Positions 1-11,493 of a stretch of DNA of 64,000 nucleotides are shown piece by piece. The position numbers were made by a program, and so were the translations under genes. The notes beneath the pieces were generated by a model that saw nothing but the letters and a program-made list of their open reading frames with translations, had not been told where the DNA came from and ran no database searches. The stretch is from Adiantum capillus-veneris (taxonomy: Eukaryota; Streptophyta; Polypodiopsida; Polypodiales; Pteridaceae). Each line of letters opens with the position of its first letter. Positions within the stretch are counted from its first letter, which is position 1. The DNA lies in NCBI GenBank assembly GCA_014529385.2, contig CM043960.1, positions 38,293,281 to 38,357,280 of the forward strand, in the 5' to 3' direction.

Positions 1-545
1 CACTCGGTCCTTTCCAGTGTTCGACAAAAGCTGTCACCAAATGCAAAACAAGGTCCAAGACCCAAGCCAACTATGAGATGGCTCAACAAAGATTTTTTTA
101 TATAGTGTAAACAGCAGCCCTTATCGGCTAGTTCAGAGCAACCCATTACCTGACACACCTGCAGCAGTGAAAATATGCCAGGTAGCTATGATAACCATTA
201 GTGAAAACAACAACCCTCAGCGGCTAGCACACAGCCAATAACTACTTGCAAAAAACACCTCAGTCCGTGCCAGTGTTTCACCAAAAACAGCTACCAAAAC
301 GAGGTCTCAAGACCCCAGCCAATCATGCAATTGTACAATTATTTCGTTTTAAAGAGGATTATTTTATAGTGTAACAAGCAACCCTCAGCGGTTAGTACAG
401 AGTTAAGTACAACCACCTGCAACAAATTTATGTTCCATTCATGCAAGTCTTCAACAGAGACCATCCCTATTTTAAATGCAAATCTAGGTCTCAAGACCTA
501 AGTCATCCATGCCATGGCGCAACTGTTTGTTCTTCTTATGATTAT
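1..545. repeat. Diverged local tandem repeat, about three copies
   Basis: A block resembling AGGTCYCAAGACCCAAGCCA recurs near 50, 302 and 486. The first two copies also share the stretch around TATAGTGTAA and an ACCCTCAGCGGCTAG-like motif (near 120, 210 and 385). Spacing is about 250 and 185 bases. Copies are well diverged and no convincing coding potential was seen, so this is an old local duplication of unknown origin. Confidence 0.5.
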
Positions 546-1074
546 GACCAATATGCAATGTATAAAACAGACGGCTCCAATTGTTTATCAACCATGCATT
601 GCATTACAACAAATAACAAACCAAAACTGGAATTGGCAATAAGGTAGAATATAACACCTGTGTTGCTTGAGCTGCAAGCTCCATTTCTTTAGCAAGTTTA
701 GACAGTGACGAAAATAAGCAAAAAAAACCTGATCCAAGGCTAAGTGAGGGCCAAGGTGTGCCCTTACCTCTGTTTAAATATGTAGGTGTCCACGCTTCCA
801 GAGAGGTGGAGATGAATGCGCCTGGCCGCCCCTTACTGTGAGAGTCCCACACTCGGCCCGCGATTGCCATCGCCTGGGAGGTCCATAGTCAGGGAGTAGA
901 AGAGAGTAGATGGGGCCGCCTTTCCCATATAATGATACCAATAAATTCACGCTTCGGTTATGCAAGGGCTTAGCCCCACGTATTTACAATGGCAGAGCAA
1001 AGAAAGCTCTATAATCCCAATAGGGGGGGAAAAAATCAAAGTGGGGGGAGAAAATAGCAAGCAAAAACCAGTAC

Positions 1075-1078
<4 letters not shown>
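546..1078. other. Non-coding stretch, nothing recognised
   Basis: Short open frames occur on both strands, but none shows a recognisable domain. The stretch contains a short G-rich run near 1023-1048 and leads into the GT tract. Confidence 0.4.

Positions 1079-1156
<78 letters not shown>
1079..1156. repeat. (GT)39 microsatellite
   Basis: Seventy-eight uninterrupted bases of GT. The minus-strand open frames made of His-Thr repeats across it are artefacts of the dinucleotide repeat. Confidence 0.98.
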
Positions 1157-1157
<1 letters not shown>

Positions 1158-1514
1158 CCAATAACAATATAACATATACACCAAAGAATCCTTTCAGTTT
1201 ACAAAAGACACTAGAAACTATGTGAATGGAAGGTGGTATAATTCCCATTCATAGTACATAACAGTCTTTATACACAAGTATTGAAATCAAGAGCCAAAAG
1301 ATATAAAAGTCCTCCATCTTCACTCCAAGTAACTTTGAAAACCATAGTTGAGAAGGTAACCCTCACCTACACCCATGGAAAAAACACAACTTTTAGTTAG
1401 CATTGGCACTGTATGCAGGTGATGCATGGGTATCCCACATGTTATAGATGTCACTCAACTAAATTGCTTTCAAAGATAAATAATAAGAAAGGAGAAGCAT
1501 ATCCAGACATAGCT

Positions 1515-1667
1515 ACCATATTCGGCCACATGGCTAGCCATAAGGTATTATGCATGACCATATTCGGCCACATTTCACACCCTTCACAACCAAAATCATA
1601 ACCATATTCAGTCACAACCATTTTTACCATATTCTCAACCAGTCATTCACAACTATATTCGACCACA
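1515..1667 (+). repeat. ACCATATTCGGCCACA short tandem repeat
   Basis: Five imperfect copies of ACCATATTCGGCCACA start near 1515, 1558, 1600, 1627 and 1651, separated by 24 to 43 bases. They lie between the first two larger homologous blocks. No function is inferred. Confidence 0.6.
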
Positions 1668-1755
1668 AGAGCAGCTTTGCCCATGCTCTGTCACATAATG
1701 ATCAACCAGTATAAACCGTACCAGAGTGATATAGGAAACCTTAATACCAAACCCA

Positions 1756-2036
1756 AGAGGCACTGGTACTGGTAGTGCTGGTACTGGTATGCCGGTTCAG
1801 TGCTAGTATTGGTACTGGTAGTAGCAATATACTGGTATTGGTACTGATAGTCAAGAACATGCATGAGTTCTATATTGTTAAACAGATATACTAGTATTGG
1901 TATATTGGTATTGCTATACTGCAATACTGGTATATGTATATTTCTATACTGGTACTGGTCTCAGAATTTTGATCTATTGGTACTGGTATTACTGGTACTT
2001 GTAGTATGATAATGGTAGTACTGGTACTGATACGCG
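1756..2036. repeat. TACTGG/TATTGG minisatellite, tract 1
   Basis: Imperfect repeats of TACTGG, TATTGG and GGTACTGATA fill most of this interval. The Tyr-Gln repeat frame on the minus strand is a by-product of the hexamer. Confidence 0.85.
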
Positions 2037-2329
2037 AAATAATCCTTTCAAATCACAAAGACACTAGAAACTAAGTCAATGAAAAGGTGGTATAATTCCC
2101 ATTCATAGTACAAAACAGTCTTTATACACAAGTATTAGAAACAAGAGCCGAAAGATATAAAAGTCCGCCATCTTCAAGGAATATTGAAAACCATAGTTGA
2201 GAAGGTAATCCCACATGTAAGGGTCAGAAGAAGTAGTCAACTATTCCCATAATAGTCATACATCAACTTAGTATAGTCAAGAACATGCATGAGTTCTATA
2301 CTGCTAAACTGCTATATGCCAATACTGAT

Positions 2330-2606
2330 ATATGTATAGTGGTACAGGTCTCGGATTTTTAGTGCTAGTGAAGGTACTTGTAGTACTGATACAAATAGCA
2401 CTTGTGCTGCAATAATCATATATGTATCTACTGGTATGCTGGTATTGGTCTCAGATTTTTGGTGCTAGTACTGGTGCTTATAATAATAGTATTGATAAAT
2501 GTATACTGGTATACTCATACAGGTCTCAGATGTTTGGTGCTAGTACTGATACTGATAGTTTTGGTACTGATAGTATTGGTACTACTATATCGCTATACTG
2601 GTAATG
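2330..2606. repeat. TACTGG/GTGCTAGTA minisatellite, tract 2
   Basis: A second tract of TACTGG, GGTGCTAGTACTGG and ACTGATAG repeats lies just before the third homologous block. It includes a local duplication of about 100 bases with the phrase CAGGTCTCAGAT-TTTGGTGCTAG. Confidence 0.8.
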
Positions 2607-2880
2607 ATACACCAAAGAATCCTTTCAAATTACAAAAGACACTAGAAATTATGTCAATGACAAGGTGGTATAATTCTCATTCATAATGCAGAACAATCTT
2701 TATACACAAGTGCTAAAATCAAGAGCTTGAAGGTATAAAGGTCTGCCATCTTCAAGCCAAGGAACTTTGAAAACCATAATTGAGAAGGTAACTTTCACCT
2801 AAGGGTCAGAAGAAGTACCAACTATTCCCATAACAGTCATACATCGACTTAGTATGTTCAAGAACATGTATGAGTTCTAC

Positions 2881-3252
2881 ACCATATCAAAGATGAATAA
2901 CTTCCCCAACAAGCAGCTCAGACAGTAGTCCATATTGGAAACAAAGTCACATGAGATTGAGTCGGAGTAGCTAGCTCCACGATAGCTTGCTTGTCTTTGC
3001 CATGTGCCATAGAGCCAACAACACACCTCCTTGCGAGTTAAATCCTCACACTCTCAAGGTACAGACAACCTTTCACTAGTACACATACACACCACAGACG
3101 CACACATGTACCAATGCTAAGTGAGCATGGGAGCTCACCTTTTATAGGCTTCAGTGCCAATAGCCACATTCCATGCATAGCAGCAAGGTGGGTTCGTCTT
3201 CAAGAGGCCAAGGGGGTCCGTCTTTAAGAGGGGGAAGAACCAACAGCGTCGC

Positions 3253-3302
<50 letters not shown>

Positions 3303-3381
3303 GCTAGAGATGCGATGTAGAGCAGATGTCACAAGGGGGAGCCACTGTATCATCAAGCATATGAGGATACATCATACAAAG
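2881..3381. other. Non-coding spacer with (AC)n at 3258-3300
   Basis: No gene recognised. An uninterrupted AC tract of 43 bases lies at 3258-3300. The segment ends at the TGTTAACC start of the LTR at 3382. Confidence 0.6.
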
Positions 3382-3693
3382 TGTTAACCCTCACGCACAT
3401 TCCTATCACCTACAACGGACGCTGTATTATTTATTTGGTAGAGTCAGGTATCGGGCTTGTCTGTCCAATAGGAAAAGGGTAAGAGTGATCGCCGATGAGA
3501 GGTGCACTCTAACTGGAACATTCAAGGGATTAGTTGGCTAAGCATGGGCGCCCAAGTGTGAATGGGGCGAGCTCATATAAAAGTCAACTAAACCTAAAAT
3601 TCACTCATTCTCTCATTTGTGCAATTGAAGAGTGCTCTTGCTCCATCTCCATCTTCTTCTTCTTCATCTCCTTGTGTGTGTGTGTGTATGCAT

Positions 3694-3740
<47 letters not shown>

Positions 3741-3986
3741 TGTGTGTGATCGAGCATTGCAACGACGGCATGGGGACAGCGAAGTGGTTGAGCGCGGCGC
3801 AGCGCCAGCTCCTTCTTCTTCGTGGCAAGGAATCCTCCACGACAGCAAGCATAGAGCGGTGAGTGACACACCATCACCATCTTTGAGCTTACGAGTTTAG
3901 GCTAGTTGCGTACTTGGGGCCATTTGTGGCTCGCACACAGTGTATCGGCAAGTTCCTTGCATTGACACGTGTGACATACGCGCACA
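3382..3986 (+). repeat. 5' LTR of gag-protease element copy 1
   Basis: This 605-base LTR starts TGTTAACCCTCACG and ends GCGCACA. It is homologous to the reverse complements of 30392-31048 and 39232-39824. It contains a (GA)n tract near 3691-3738, which replaces the longer CT/CA tracts of the other copies, and a CATCTTC repeat. Divergence from copy 2 is clearly higher than between the two LTRs of copy 2. Confidence 0.93.
3574..3583 (+). promoter_or_regulatory. TATA-like box in LTR
   Basis: CATATAAAAG is conserved in all three LTRs of this family (minus strand in copy 2). It lies about 410 bases before the LTR end and is the likely core promoter for the genomic RNA. Confidence 0.6.
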
Positions 3987-3989
3987 TTT

Positions 3990-4008
3990 TTCGCACCGTT
4001 GCCGGGGA
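3990..4008 (+). promoter_or_regulatory. Primer-binding site, tRNA-Asp type, decayed
   Basis: The sequence ending CACCGTTGCCGGGGA lies three bases after the LTR end. It matches the complement of the plant tRNA-Asp 3' end except for a few mutations in the first bases. Copy 2 has the better preserved form. Confidence 0.75.
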
Positions 4009-4260
4009 ATGCCATACACTAAGCTTGAATGACACTCTGTGCTTCTTTTGTGGTGCAATTTCAATTGCAGGAAAGGTAGGAAAGGAAGGTGTGTGTGTTG
4101 AGAAGAAGGATTTTGTGTTGCTACTATGTATTTCTTTGTTAATGAAGTTTTGAAAGGTTATTGTGTTTTCCCTGTGATAAGGTCTTAGTATTAAGGTTGT
4201 TAGTTCTGTGTAATGTAAAGTACAGTAAGTAGGAAGTAGATCTGTGAGAGCTAATGAAGT

Positions 4261-4265
4261 GTGTT
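4261..4265. repeat. Target-site duplication GTGTT (left)
   Basis: GTGTT immediately precedes the 5' LTR and is repeated exactly at 13104-13108 after the 3' LTR. It fixes both element boundaries. Confidence 0.92.
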
Positions 4266-5850
4266 TGTCATAATAATCAATATCTAATTCTCCTAAATGA
4301 TTTTCTCATATTAAACTGATCATTTAATGTGGGGAAGTGCCAGGGGAGAAAAAGCTAGAATATTGGTTAATCTAGCAGACCGGCCACAGTAGGGATCCAA
4401 AGGAGGGAAAATAGGGATCCAAAGGGGGGGGCATCTGTAAAAGAGCTATGTGCAACAATGGGCTAAAAAGACCCTAAGGTTCAGCCCATTAAGGCTTCCA
4501 AAATTCAAAGGTTGTGTCCAAAGGGTTAAAGCTTAGAGGGAATTGGATGCTTTGTGTGCTCTCCAAAGTCAACACACATCCCTACACATGAGGGGGCGAG
4601 CCCTAAAGGTAGGGGATGAGAGAGAAAGCCACACACACACACACAAGCCCCCTTTACACAAAGGGAATGAGGGACACATGTCAGCTCCCTAGGCCAGATG
4701 CCCACAAGGTATGCCCAATTTCTATTGGATGACCCTTGAAGTGGACCAATGAGATGTAGGCTAGAGTAAATTTAGCCTAATTAATTTTAAAACACTTAAT
4801 AAAAAGAACCAATAAAAATTAAGTCTCCTGGATGATTATTGGACAGCCTGAGAAGGGGTCCAATAGGAATTGAGCAGCCCAATGGGCTACTTAATTCCTA
4901 TTGGTCAGATTGGGGAAAGGTCCAATGGGGATTTAATTCATTTAAATCAATTAAGTTTAATTGATTAAGCTTTCACAAAAGGGGAAAGGGGGACACATGT
5001 CAGAAGGCTATCACTTATGCTGCTTAATAGCCATTGGCTGAGCTTGGCATTGTCCAATAGGGAGTCTACAAGAGCAAATAGCAAGGGGGCTCGCCCAAGA
5101 GAGAGAGGGGGGGCTGATTTTTGCAAGGCATTATCACACACACACTCACAAAATCTCATGTGTGAAGAAAGAGAAGACTATCTCTTCCCAAGCTTTAATG
5201 GAGAGCTCATCACCTACTCCAAGCTTGTGAGATAGAAGCCTACATCGACACACTCTTGGCTTGTGGATGCAAATCCAACCAAGAGCCAAGCTTCAATGCA
5301 TGCTCATCTCCTCTACCAAGCTAATTACTAAGCTAAAGCTATGCTAATATGAGTGATTAAGTGAGGAGATGTACATCTTTCTCGTAAGATACTCCTTCTT
5401 CCTCTCAATCTACTCTCATACCCTGCTAGCTCTCACCATCTTCGAAGGTGTGTGAGGTCTTGGGTCTGAGAACGGGGATAACTAAAGTTGTTTTTGCTAA
5501 GTGTTTTGCTTGGTGCATGAAGCTTTCATCTTCATTGCACTATCTAGTCTTGAAGGAACACAAAGAATTGTATGGTACAATGTCTCTCTTGATGGGAGAA
5601 ACCATAATACAAAGCCTTTTGGAGGGGGGACCGGCTCCATGCAAATCCGGTCCTCAACTGTTGTCAATAGCTTAATTTCTCTCTCTTTTGAAAGTATTGT
5701 TGATGCTATCTAACTAGGTGTTATGTTTTTTGTTGCTCTCTCCACCCAAGCACTCTTGTAATTCTCATTAGGAATCTATTCTAATGAAATGCCTACTATT
5801 TTCATGCTAATTTCCGCTACACATAAGTTATTAGGCCATTAAATGTTACA
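4266..5850 (+). repeat. 5' LTR of chromovirus
   Basis: Starts TGTCATAATAATC and ends AATGTTACA, 1585 bases, nearly identical to 11494-13103. It contains a short (CA)n near 4629-4646 and a pair of GGGATCCAAAGG motifs near 4393 and 4413. Open frames inside it (for example 5017-5235) are repeated in the other LTR and are not thought to be genes. Confidence 0.95.
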
Positions 5851-5851
5851 T

Positions 5852-5868
5852 TGGTATCAGAGCACAAG
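5852..5868 (+). promoter_or_regulatory. Primer-binding site, tRNA-iMet type
   Basis: TGGTATCAGAGCACAAGG begins two bases after the LTR end. It is the typical start for minus-strand synthesis in many plant LTR elements. Confidence 0.9.
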
Positions 5869-6267
5869 GTTTATCTTTTCTTGCTCAAGAAGGGAGGTCC
5901 TCAAGCTAGCTATAAATGGTTGGTATTATTAATTGCCTTTGAGTAAGTAGAATAGGGATTTTTCAGCCTTGCAGCGCGCATGCCTTTGTGCAGTTAACGG
6001 GGCATCACCGTCGAGAGCAATGGTCTTAATAGTGGAGTCCTATGGGGCTTGCCTACAGCTTAACCACTATTGAGCTATTAGAAGCTTGACAGGAGCCGGT
6101 GCTGTTTTGATGTCGAAAGACCCTCTCTTCTATTCCTTGCAATTAATGGTATTCGAGCCGCGGGTACAGTAGCTTGAGTGCTTTTTCTAAAGGGGTGAAG
6201 AGGAGTAGCAACTAGGGCTTGAAGTGCCAAAGTACACCTAAAAAGTTTACACCTAAAAGTTGTTAGA

Positions 6268-7805
6268 ATGGCTGACAATAGTAAAGAGAGTGAAATTAAT
6301 GTTGATAACTTTGATTTTTCTCATGAGCAAGCTACTAATGATGCTTCAATGCTTGTTAACTATCTTGTTTCTAGGCTTCAACAAGCCATGGGCAATCCAT
6401 CTCTCCAAAGTGAAGTGCAACGGCAGCTCCGTGCTCGCGGGATTCTCCAAGCTCATCACCATGGCGAGAGAACACCTAGGAATCCTCCTTGTGAGACTAC
6501 CAAAAGAGGTCTCTCTCCGATTCAGGAAGAAGAAGAGAATCCATATGAAGGGCTCAAGAATTTACTTCTTGATGATGCATCTCCTTCCCAAAGGAGAACT
6601 CAAGAGCCTCCACCGAAGGAACGAGAAAGAAGCGAGTCTCCCGCCACCTCGACGGAGATGGCTCCACGAAGACGGCGGGCTAAACGCTCTCCATCACCAC
6701 CAAAGTGGAGAAGACCATCGTATTCTTCTCCTCACCACAATTCAAAGAGAGATGATAAAAAGCAAGAGAAGAAAAAGGTGAGAAAGAGAACACCCTCTTC
6801 TCCATCTTCTTCATCCTCTTCCTCTTATGAAAGTGATGGTGAAGACGACAAAGATCAAGACAAGAAAAAGGCGAGAAAGAGGTCACCCTCTTCTCCACCT
6901 TCTTCAAATTCTTCACCTTCTGAAGAAAGTGATGGTGCAACCTTTGAACCATCAAAAAGAAGAGGCCATAGGAAATCCTATGCTGCATGGAAGAGGTCAT
7001 CCTCTTTGAATTTGGAGGGAAGAGCATCTCTTTCCTTACCTATGATGGTACCTTTGGTGCTACGGACAAAGTCTTGGCCTTTATCCAGCAATTCGATGCG
7101 GTGTTTGGAGGTGAGGACTTCACGGAGTCCTCTAAGCTACGCCATGTAGCTATGCACTTTCAAAAGTCCGCCAGACAATGGTGGTCTAGCCTACAAGCCA
7201 ACCGTGAAGCTCCACGGACATGGAAAGCTTTAAGAGCCATTATGAAGCAGTTTTTGGCCACCGATGCCAAAGACAAAGTACTCACCGAATGGCGAAGCTT
7301 AAAGCTCTCTCCCAATGAATCCATCCACAAATATGTAGACAAGTTTTGACTCAAAGCCACTGTCTTCAAAAAGTTGGATTTTGGAGAGCAAAAGCAACAA
7401 TTTTGTGCGGGCTTAACCGAAGAAATGGCGGAGTATGTCAGCTCCCAAAGGCCACGTACCATATCGGCGGTAATACACCATACTATGGTGGCCTCTCGAA
7501 TCAATTTCCAAACGAGGGCTAAAAGAAATAATAAGCCCACAGAAAACAAGGGTTCCAACAAGCCTAAGGGGAAGGACAATGTCCAAAAGTCTCCTAAGGG
7601 AAACTCCAACAAAGCTAAAGAGAAGGGAGTTTACAAAGGTAAAAACAAACTCTCTCCTGAAGAGCTTGAGTGTTATCGCAAGGATAACCGGTGTTTCAAG
7701 TGCGGCGAACAAGGGCATGCGTACCGCGCTTGTCCCCAAAAGAACAATTGCCAAGATCCTCCTAGAGCTTCCTTGGTTGAAATCCAAGAGGAGGAGACTC
7801 ACTAA
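6268..7805 (+). pseudogene. Chromovirus gag (frameshifted)
   Basis: The ATG at 6268 opens the first gag frame, with a basic Ser/Pro/Arg/Lys-rich region at about residues 110-230. The conserved capsid part continues in frame 3 from about 6990: FLTYDGTFGATDKV, then a WW-containing helix region near 7178-7190. A TGA at 7347-7349 interrupts it. A nucleocapsid zinc knuckle CFKCGEQGHAYRACP (CX2CX4HX4C) lies at about 7692-7735. TAA at 7803-7805 closes the frame. Damage is one frameshift near 6960-7005 and one in-frame stop. The product would be the structural capsid and RNA-binding protein. Confidence 0.9.
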
Positions 7806-9098
7806 ACTCACCACAAATGATCTCCTCTATGCCATGCTTGGGGAAAGGTAAGAGAACATGATGCTTTTATTCTCTTTGACCCTGGTTTTACTCACAATTT
7901 TATATCTATAGAGTTGGCCACCAAGCTAGGCATACAAGCTTACGAGATGGGAGATGTCCTACCCGAAGACAGTGCTTTCAAGGAGCAAGAAGCTTTAGTC
8001 ACTCGGGAAATTGAGGCTTCATGTTCAAAGCTATGTGGACAAAGAGGACTTCTTTATCTCTCCTCTCAAGCATGAGGATGTAATCCTAGGGGCACCATGG
8101 TTTGACCGCCTGACTGGCAATGTTAAATTTCCTGAAAGGAGAATCTCCTTTAAGTTCAGGGAAAAAGACATGTATATAGATGCTAAGGAAATGGGTCACA
8201 CTATCCCCATTGTACATACACCAGCTTTCAACAAGTCAATAAAGAGCTCTATTTCTGTGTACATGATTTTTGTTAAAGATTCTCAAAATGAACCTAATGC
8301 TTTAGCAAAAGAAAATAAAAGCAACCAAAAGGAATTAGAGTTATCCAATTTTCTCAAGGGGTTTCAAGATGTTTTTATTGATGAAATCCCTTGTGAGCTA
8401 CCTCCTAAACGAGGTAATGATGACCATGCAATTGAACTTCTTCTAGGAAGTTCACCGCCTAACAAACCTCCTTATAGAGTTTCTCAAGCTCAACAAGAGG
8501 AGATTATGCGGCAAGTGCATGAGTTAGTTGAGAAGGGCATGGTTAGGCCTAGCTCATCTCCATTTTGCTCACTTGTGCTATTAGTGCAAAGAAAGACGGC
8601 ACATATCGCATGTGTGTCGACTATAGAGCACTAAATAGGATCACTATCAAGAATAGGTTTCCCGTTCCACGGGTAGAAGACCTATTTGATAAGCTACAAG
8701 GATCGACCTACTTCAGTAGGATTGACCTGAAAAGTGGCTATCATCAAATAAGGATAGTTGATCAAGACATTGTAAAGACCGCATTTCGCACCACATTTGG
8801 TATTTACGAATACATTGTCATGCCTTTTGGCTTGACGAATGCACCAGTCACATTCAACGGCTTGATAGAGAAGTTGTTCAGGCCTCATCGAACCTTCACT
8901 GGAGTGTTCTTTGATGATATTATCATCTACTCTAATTCATTAGACGAACACAAGCAACACCTCCAAGTAATATTTCAAGTTTTAAGAGAGAATAAACTTT
9001 ATGTTAATCGAAAGAAAAGTGAATTTTTCTTGCAAGAGATTCAGTATTTAGGTCACATTATCTCTCAAGATGGCATCCAAATGGTCCATCAAAGTTAG
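7806..9098 (+). pseudogene. Chromovirus protease and reverse transcriptase (broken)
   Basis: Protease: FDPGFTHNFIS near 7880-7912 fits the family pattern of an aspartic protease active site, with Ser changed to Phe after DPG. A frameshift near 8005 leads to VILGAPWFDRL (ending near 8112). The RT follows: GMVRPSSSPF near 8545, a frameshift near 8560-8570, then DGTYRMCVDYRALN, VMPFGLTNAP and the catalytic FFDD (about 8910-8921), then YLGHIIS. A one-base deletion near 9080 ends the frame at 9098 and RNase H resumes in frame 2. A stop (TGA 7818-7820) also lies in the protease leader. The catalytic RT Asp pair is retained, but the gene is not translatable as one product. Confidence 0.92.
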
Positions 9099-9715
9099 AG
9101 GTAATAAAAGGATGGCCTAAACCAAGGAATCTTCATGAACTAACAAGCTTTATAGGTATGTGTGCATACTATAGACGCTTCATAGAAAAGTTCTCACAAA
9201 TTGCGGGACCATTACATGACCTAACAAAGAAAAGCGTTAAGTATACATGGTCTGCTAAGGAGAACAATGCTTTCGAAAAGCTTATCTCTCAACCTGTGCT
9301 TACACTACCGGATCTCTCAAAACCATTTGAGGTCTAATGTGATGCGTGTGGTGATTGCCTTGGAGTTGTTTTACTCCAAGAAGGGCATGCCATACGCTAT
9401 GAGAGTCGAAGGCTTGACCCTATTGAGAAAGCTCTAGGCATATATGAAAAGGAACTCCTTGCAGTTCTACATGCCTTAGACTCATGGAAGCACTATTTAT
9501 TGGGGACTCCTTTCATTCTGCGAACGGATCACCAAAGTCTTAAGTACTTCATGACATAGACCAAGCTCTCCGACAAACAAATGAGGTGGGCAAATTTCCT
9601 TTCGCAATTTCATTTTCATATTGCTCACATTGCTGGCAAGCATAATCAAGTAGCTGATGCACTCTAAAGACGGCCAAGAGTGAATGCGGTTTCCATAGCA
9701 ACTCACAATGATCTA
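9099..9715 (+). pseudogene. Chromovirus RNase H (three stops)
   Basis: The connection/RNase H part is recognised from YYRRFIEKFSQIAGPLHDLT, CDACGDCLGVVLLQ, YEKELLAVLHAL, TDHQSLKYF and HIAGKHNQVADAL. Stops lie at 9335-9337 (TAA), 9557-9559 (TAG, CAG probable ancestor) and 9665-9667 (TAA). Frame 2 is otherwise kept and runs on into integrase, so the inactivation is by point mutation rather than deletion. Confidence 0.88.
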
Positions 9716-11134
9716 TCTTCAATGATAGATGAATACGCTATTGATCCCGATTTTAGAGATGTGATTTCAGCCCTTACATAAGGGAAGAAAGAAGAACCAT
9801 TTACCTTACAAGATGGTTATCTTCTCTATGGCTATAGACTATGCGTTACTAACTCACTACGTGAGAAAGTAATGTATGAATCTCATGCTCCACCTTATGC
9901 GGGGCATAGAGGGATTCAGTCTACCTTAAAGGGAATTGAAACATATTTCTATTGGCCTACCATGAAAGTGAACATACAAGAGTATGTTTCTAAATGTGTG
10001 GTATGCCAAAAGACAAAATTTGATAGAGGGAATTCACCATGGGAGAGCATATCCATGGATTTTATCTTTGGATTGCCTAAGTCTATCCATGGGAATACGG
10101 GAATCTGGACGATAGTAGACAGGTTCAGTAAACAATCTCATTTTATACCTGTCAAAAAGACTATCAAAGCCCATCAAATGGCAACCCCCTTCATTTCACA
10201 AATTTTCAAGTACCATGGCTTGCCAATGTCCATAGTGTCGGATAGAGATCCTAGAATGACCAGTAATTTATGGAAGGGTCTCTTTGAGAATTTAGGGACA
10301 AGGCTAAACTTCTCTTCGGCCTATCATCCACAAACGGATGGCCAAAGTGAAATAGCTAACCTAACCATTCTCGATCTACTAAAAGCCTACGTAACGGAAG
10401 TAGATCAAAGATCCCAATGGGAGAAGTACTTACCCTTAGTGGAGTATGCTTACAATAACACTGTACATACTTCCACGGGAAAAGCGCCTTTCGAGGTAAT
10501 TGAGGGAAGATCAAAAAGTCCCTTGCTCCTTAAAGTACATGGGAAGATCTTCGTTGCAGATTAGTATAGCCGAGACCTACAAGAATCTTTTCAAAAGATT
10601 AAGGATGCTATCTCTATCTCACAGCAAAGGCAAAAGGTTGCTGCTGACAAGCACAGAAGAGCCCAAGCCTTTAAAGAAAATGATTGGGTCTTATTAAAGT
10701 TTCCCAAGGCTCGATTAAGGCACACGGCGGGCAAGAATCCTACGGGCCACCAAAAGTACTATGCTAAACTAGCAAAAAGGTACTATGGTCCCTTCCAGAT
10801 TCTTAGGCCAATCAATGAGATGGCCTATCAACTCAAGTTGCCCAATCATTGGCTCATACACAATGCTTTCCATGTGAGCCTATTAAAGCCTTACAAAGGA
10901 GAGCCACCTCAAGAACCAACTATTGAAGACCCGCCGGAGATCGAAGACCAAGAGGAGGTGCTGCAGCCCGAGTCCATTCTCCGACATGAAGACAAGGTGC
11001 TAAGAGGCGGTAAGAGTATCCGACGATACCTTATTAAGTTTAAGAATTATCCTTTTGAAGATGCTAGATGGATGCAAGGCATACAATTAAAGGATAACCT
11101 AAACCTTGTCAATGCTTACAATGCTTCCCAATGA
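9716..11134 (+). pseudogene. Chromovirus integrase with chromodomain (two stops)
   Basis: A zinc-binding HHCC region is seen from 9872 (His residues in ESHAPPYAGHRG, then CVVCQ). The catalytic core follows, with the DDE residues in ISMDF, SDRDPR and GQSEIAN. The GPF module lies near 10780-10840 (YYGPFQILR...AYQLKLP...HNAFHVSLLKPY). The chromodomain is near 11020-11085 (RRYLIKFKNYPFEDARWM). Stops at 9779-9781 and 10562-10564 interrupt frame 2. Chromodomains of this class are thought to steer integration by binding chromatin marks. The frame ends at 11134. Confidence 0.93.
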
Positions 11135-11493
11135 GTAAGCAAATGTACAAAATGTTAAAAATGAACAAAGTTTTTGTCTTATAAGACTTTCTTTTTCTTT
11201 ATTGTGCACAAAAATGAAGTAGTATGCATGCTTAGATCAAGTTTGCGGAGACGACGTCTCCCAAACACCAAGTAGAGCTTGTCACTCTACTATGTAAGAC
11301 TGAGGGGACTAATGTGCAGACATGCTTGCGGCAGCCTCAGGCTCTCAAGCGCCAAATGGACTAGTCATCCATTATGGAATGATGTGGTAGGGTAACATAG
11401 GGATCCTCTACCCACTAAGAAAAGGACTCATGAATATGCGTTACCTTCTCTACACCATAGTCGAGGACGACTATGATTTCAAGAGAGAGGTAA
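11135..11493 (+). other. Chromovirus 3' untranslated region
   Basis: About 360 bases from the end of the chromodomain frame to the 3' LTR. The purine run AAGAGAGAGG at 11481-11490 is the probable polypurine tract, three bases before the LTR. No further frame is recognised. Confidence 0.7.

Larger units (their letters stand above)
1184..2880. repeat. Three homologous blocks in tandem with TACTGG spacers
   Basis: Three blocks start near 1184, 2041 and 2616. Each begins with CCTTTCA and continues through GACACTAGAAA, GGTGGTATAATTC, CAGTCTTTATACACAAGT, ATAAAAGTC, CCATCTTCA and AACCATA-TTGAGAAGGTAA. Blocks 2 and 3 continue through an AAGGGTCAGAAGAAGTA segment to a CAAGAACATGCATGAGTTCTA tail; the tail of the first unit lies near 1852. 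Each unit is followed or preceded by TACTGG-type repeats. This is a higher-order tandem array with about 85 to 90 percent similarity by eye. No protein product is evident. Confidence 0.8.

Noticed and set aside
984-1248. Minus-strand frames with long His-Thr repeats
   Set aside because: They are the (GT)39 microsatellite read in frame.
3594-3900. Ser-Leu and Arg-Glu repeat frames at 3.6-3.9 kb, and similar ones at 30.5-30.9, 39.2-39.7, 47.4-47.7, 51.2-51.8 and 58.0-58.4 kb
   Set aside because: All cross GA/CT or CA microsatellites inside LTRs and change with tract length between copies.
5017-5713. Frames of 70-75 residues in the chromovirus LTR, repeated at 12270-12966
   Set aside because: They are LTR sequence, repeated because the LTR is repeated, and have no protein-like conservation.
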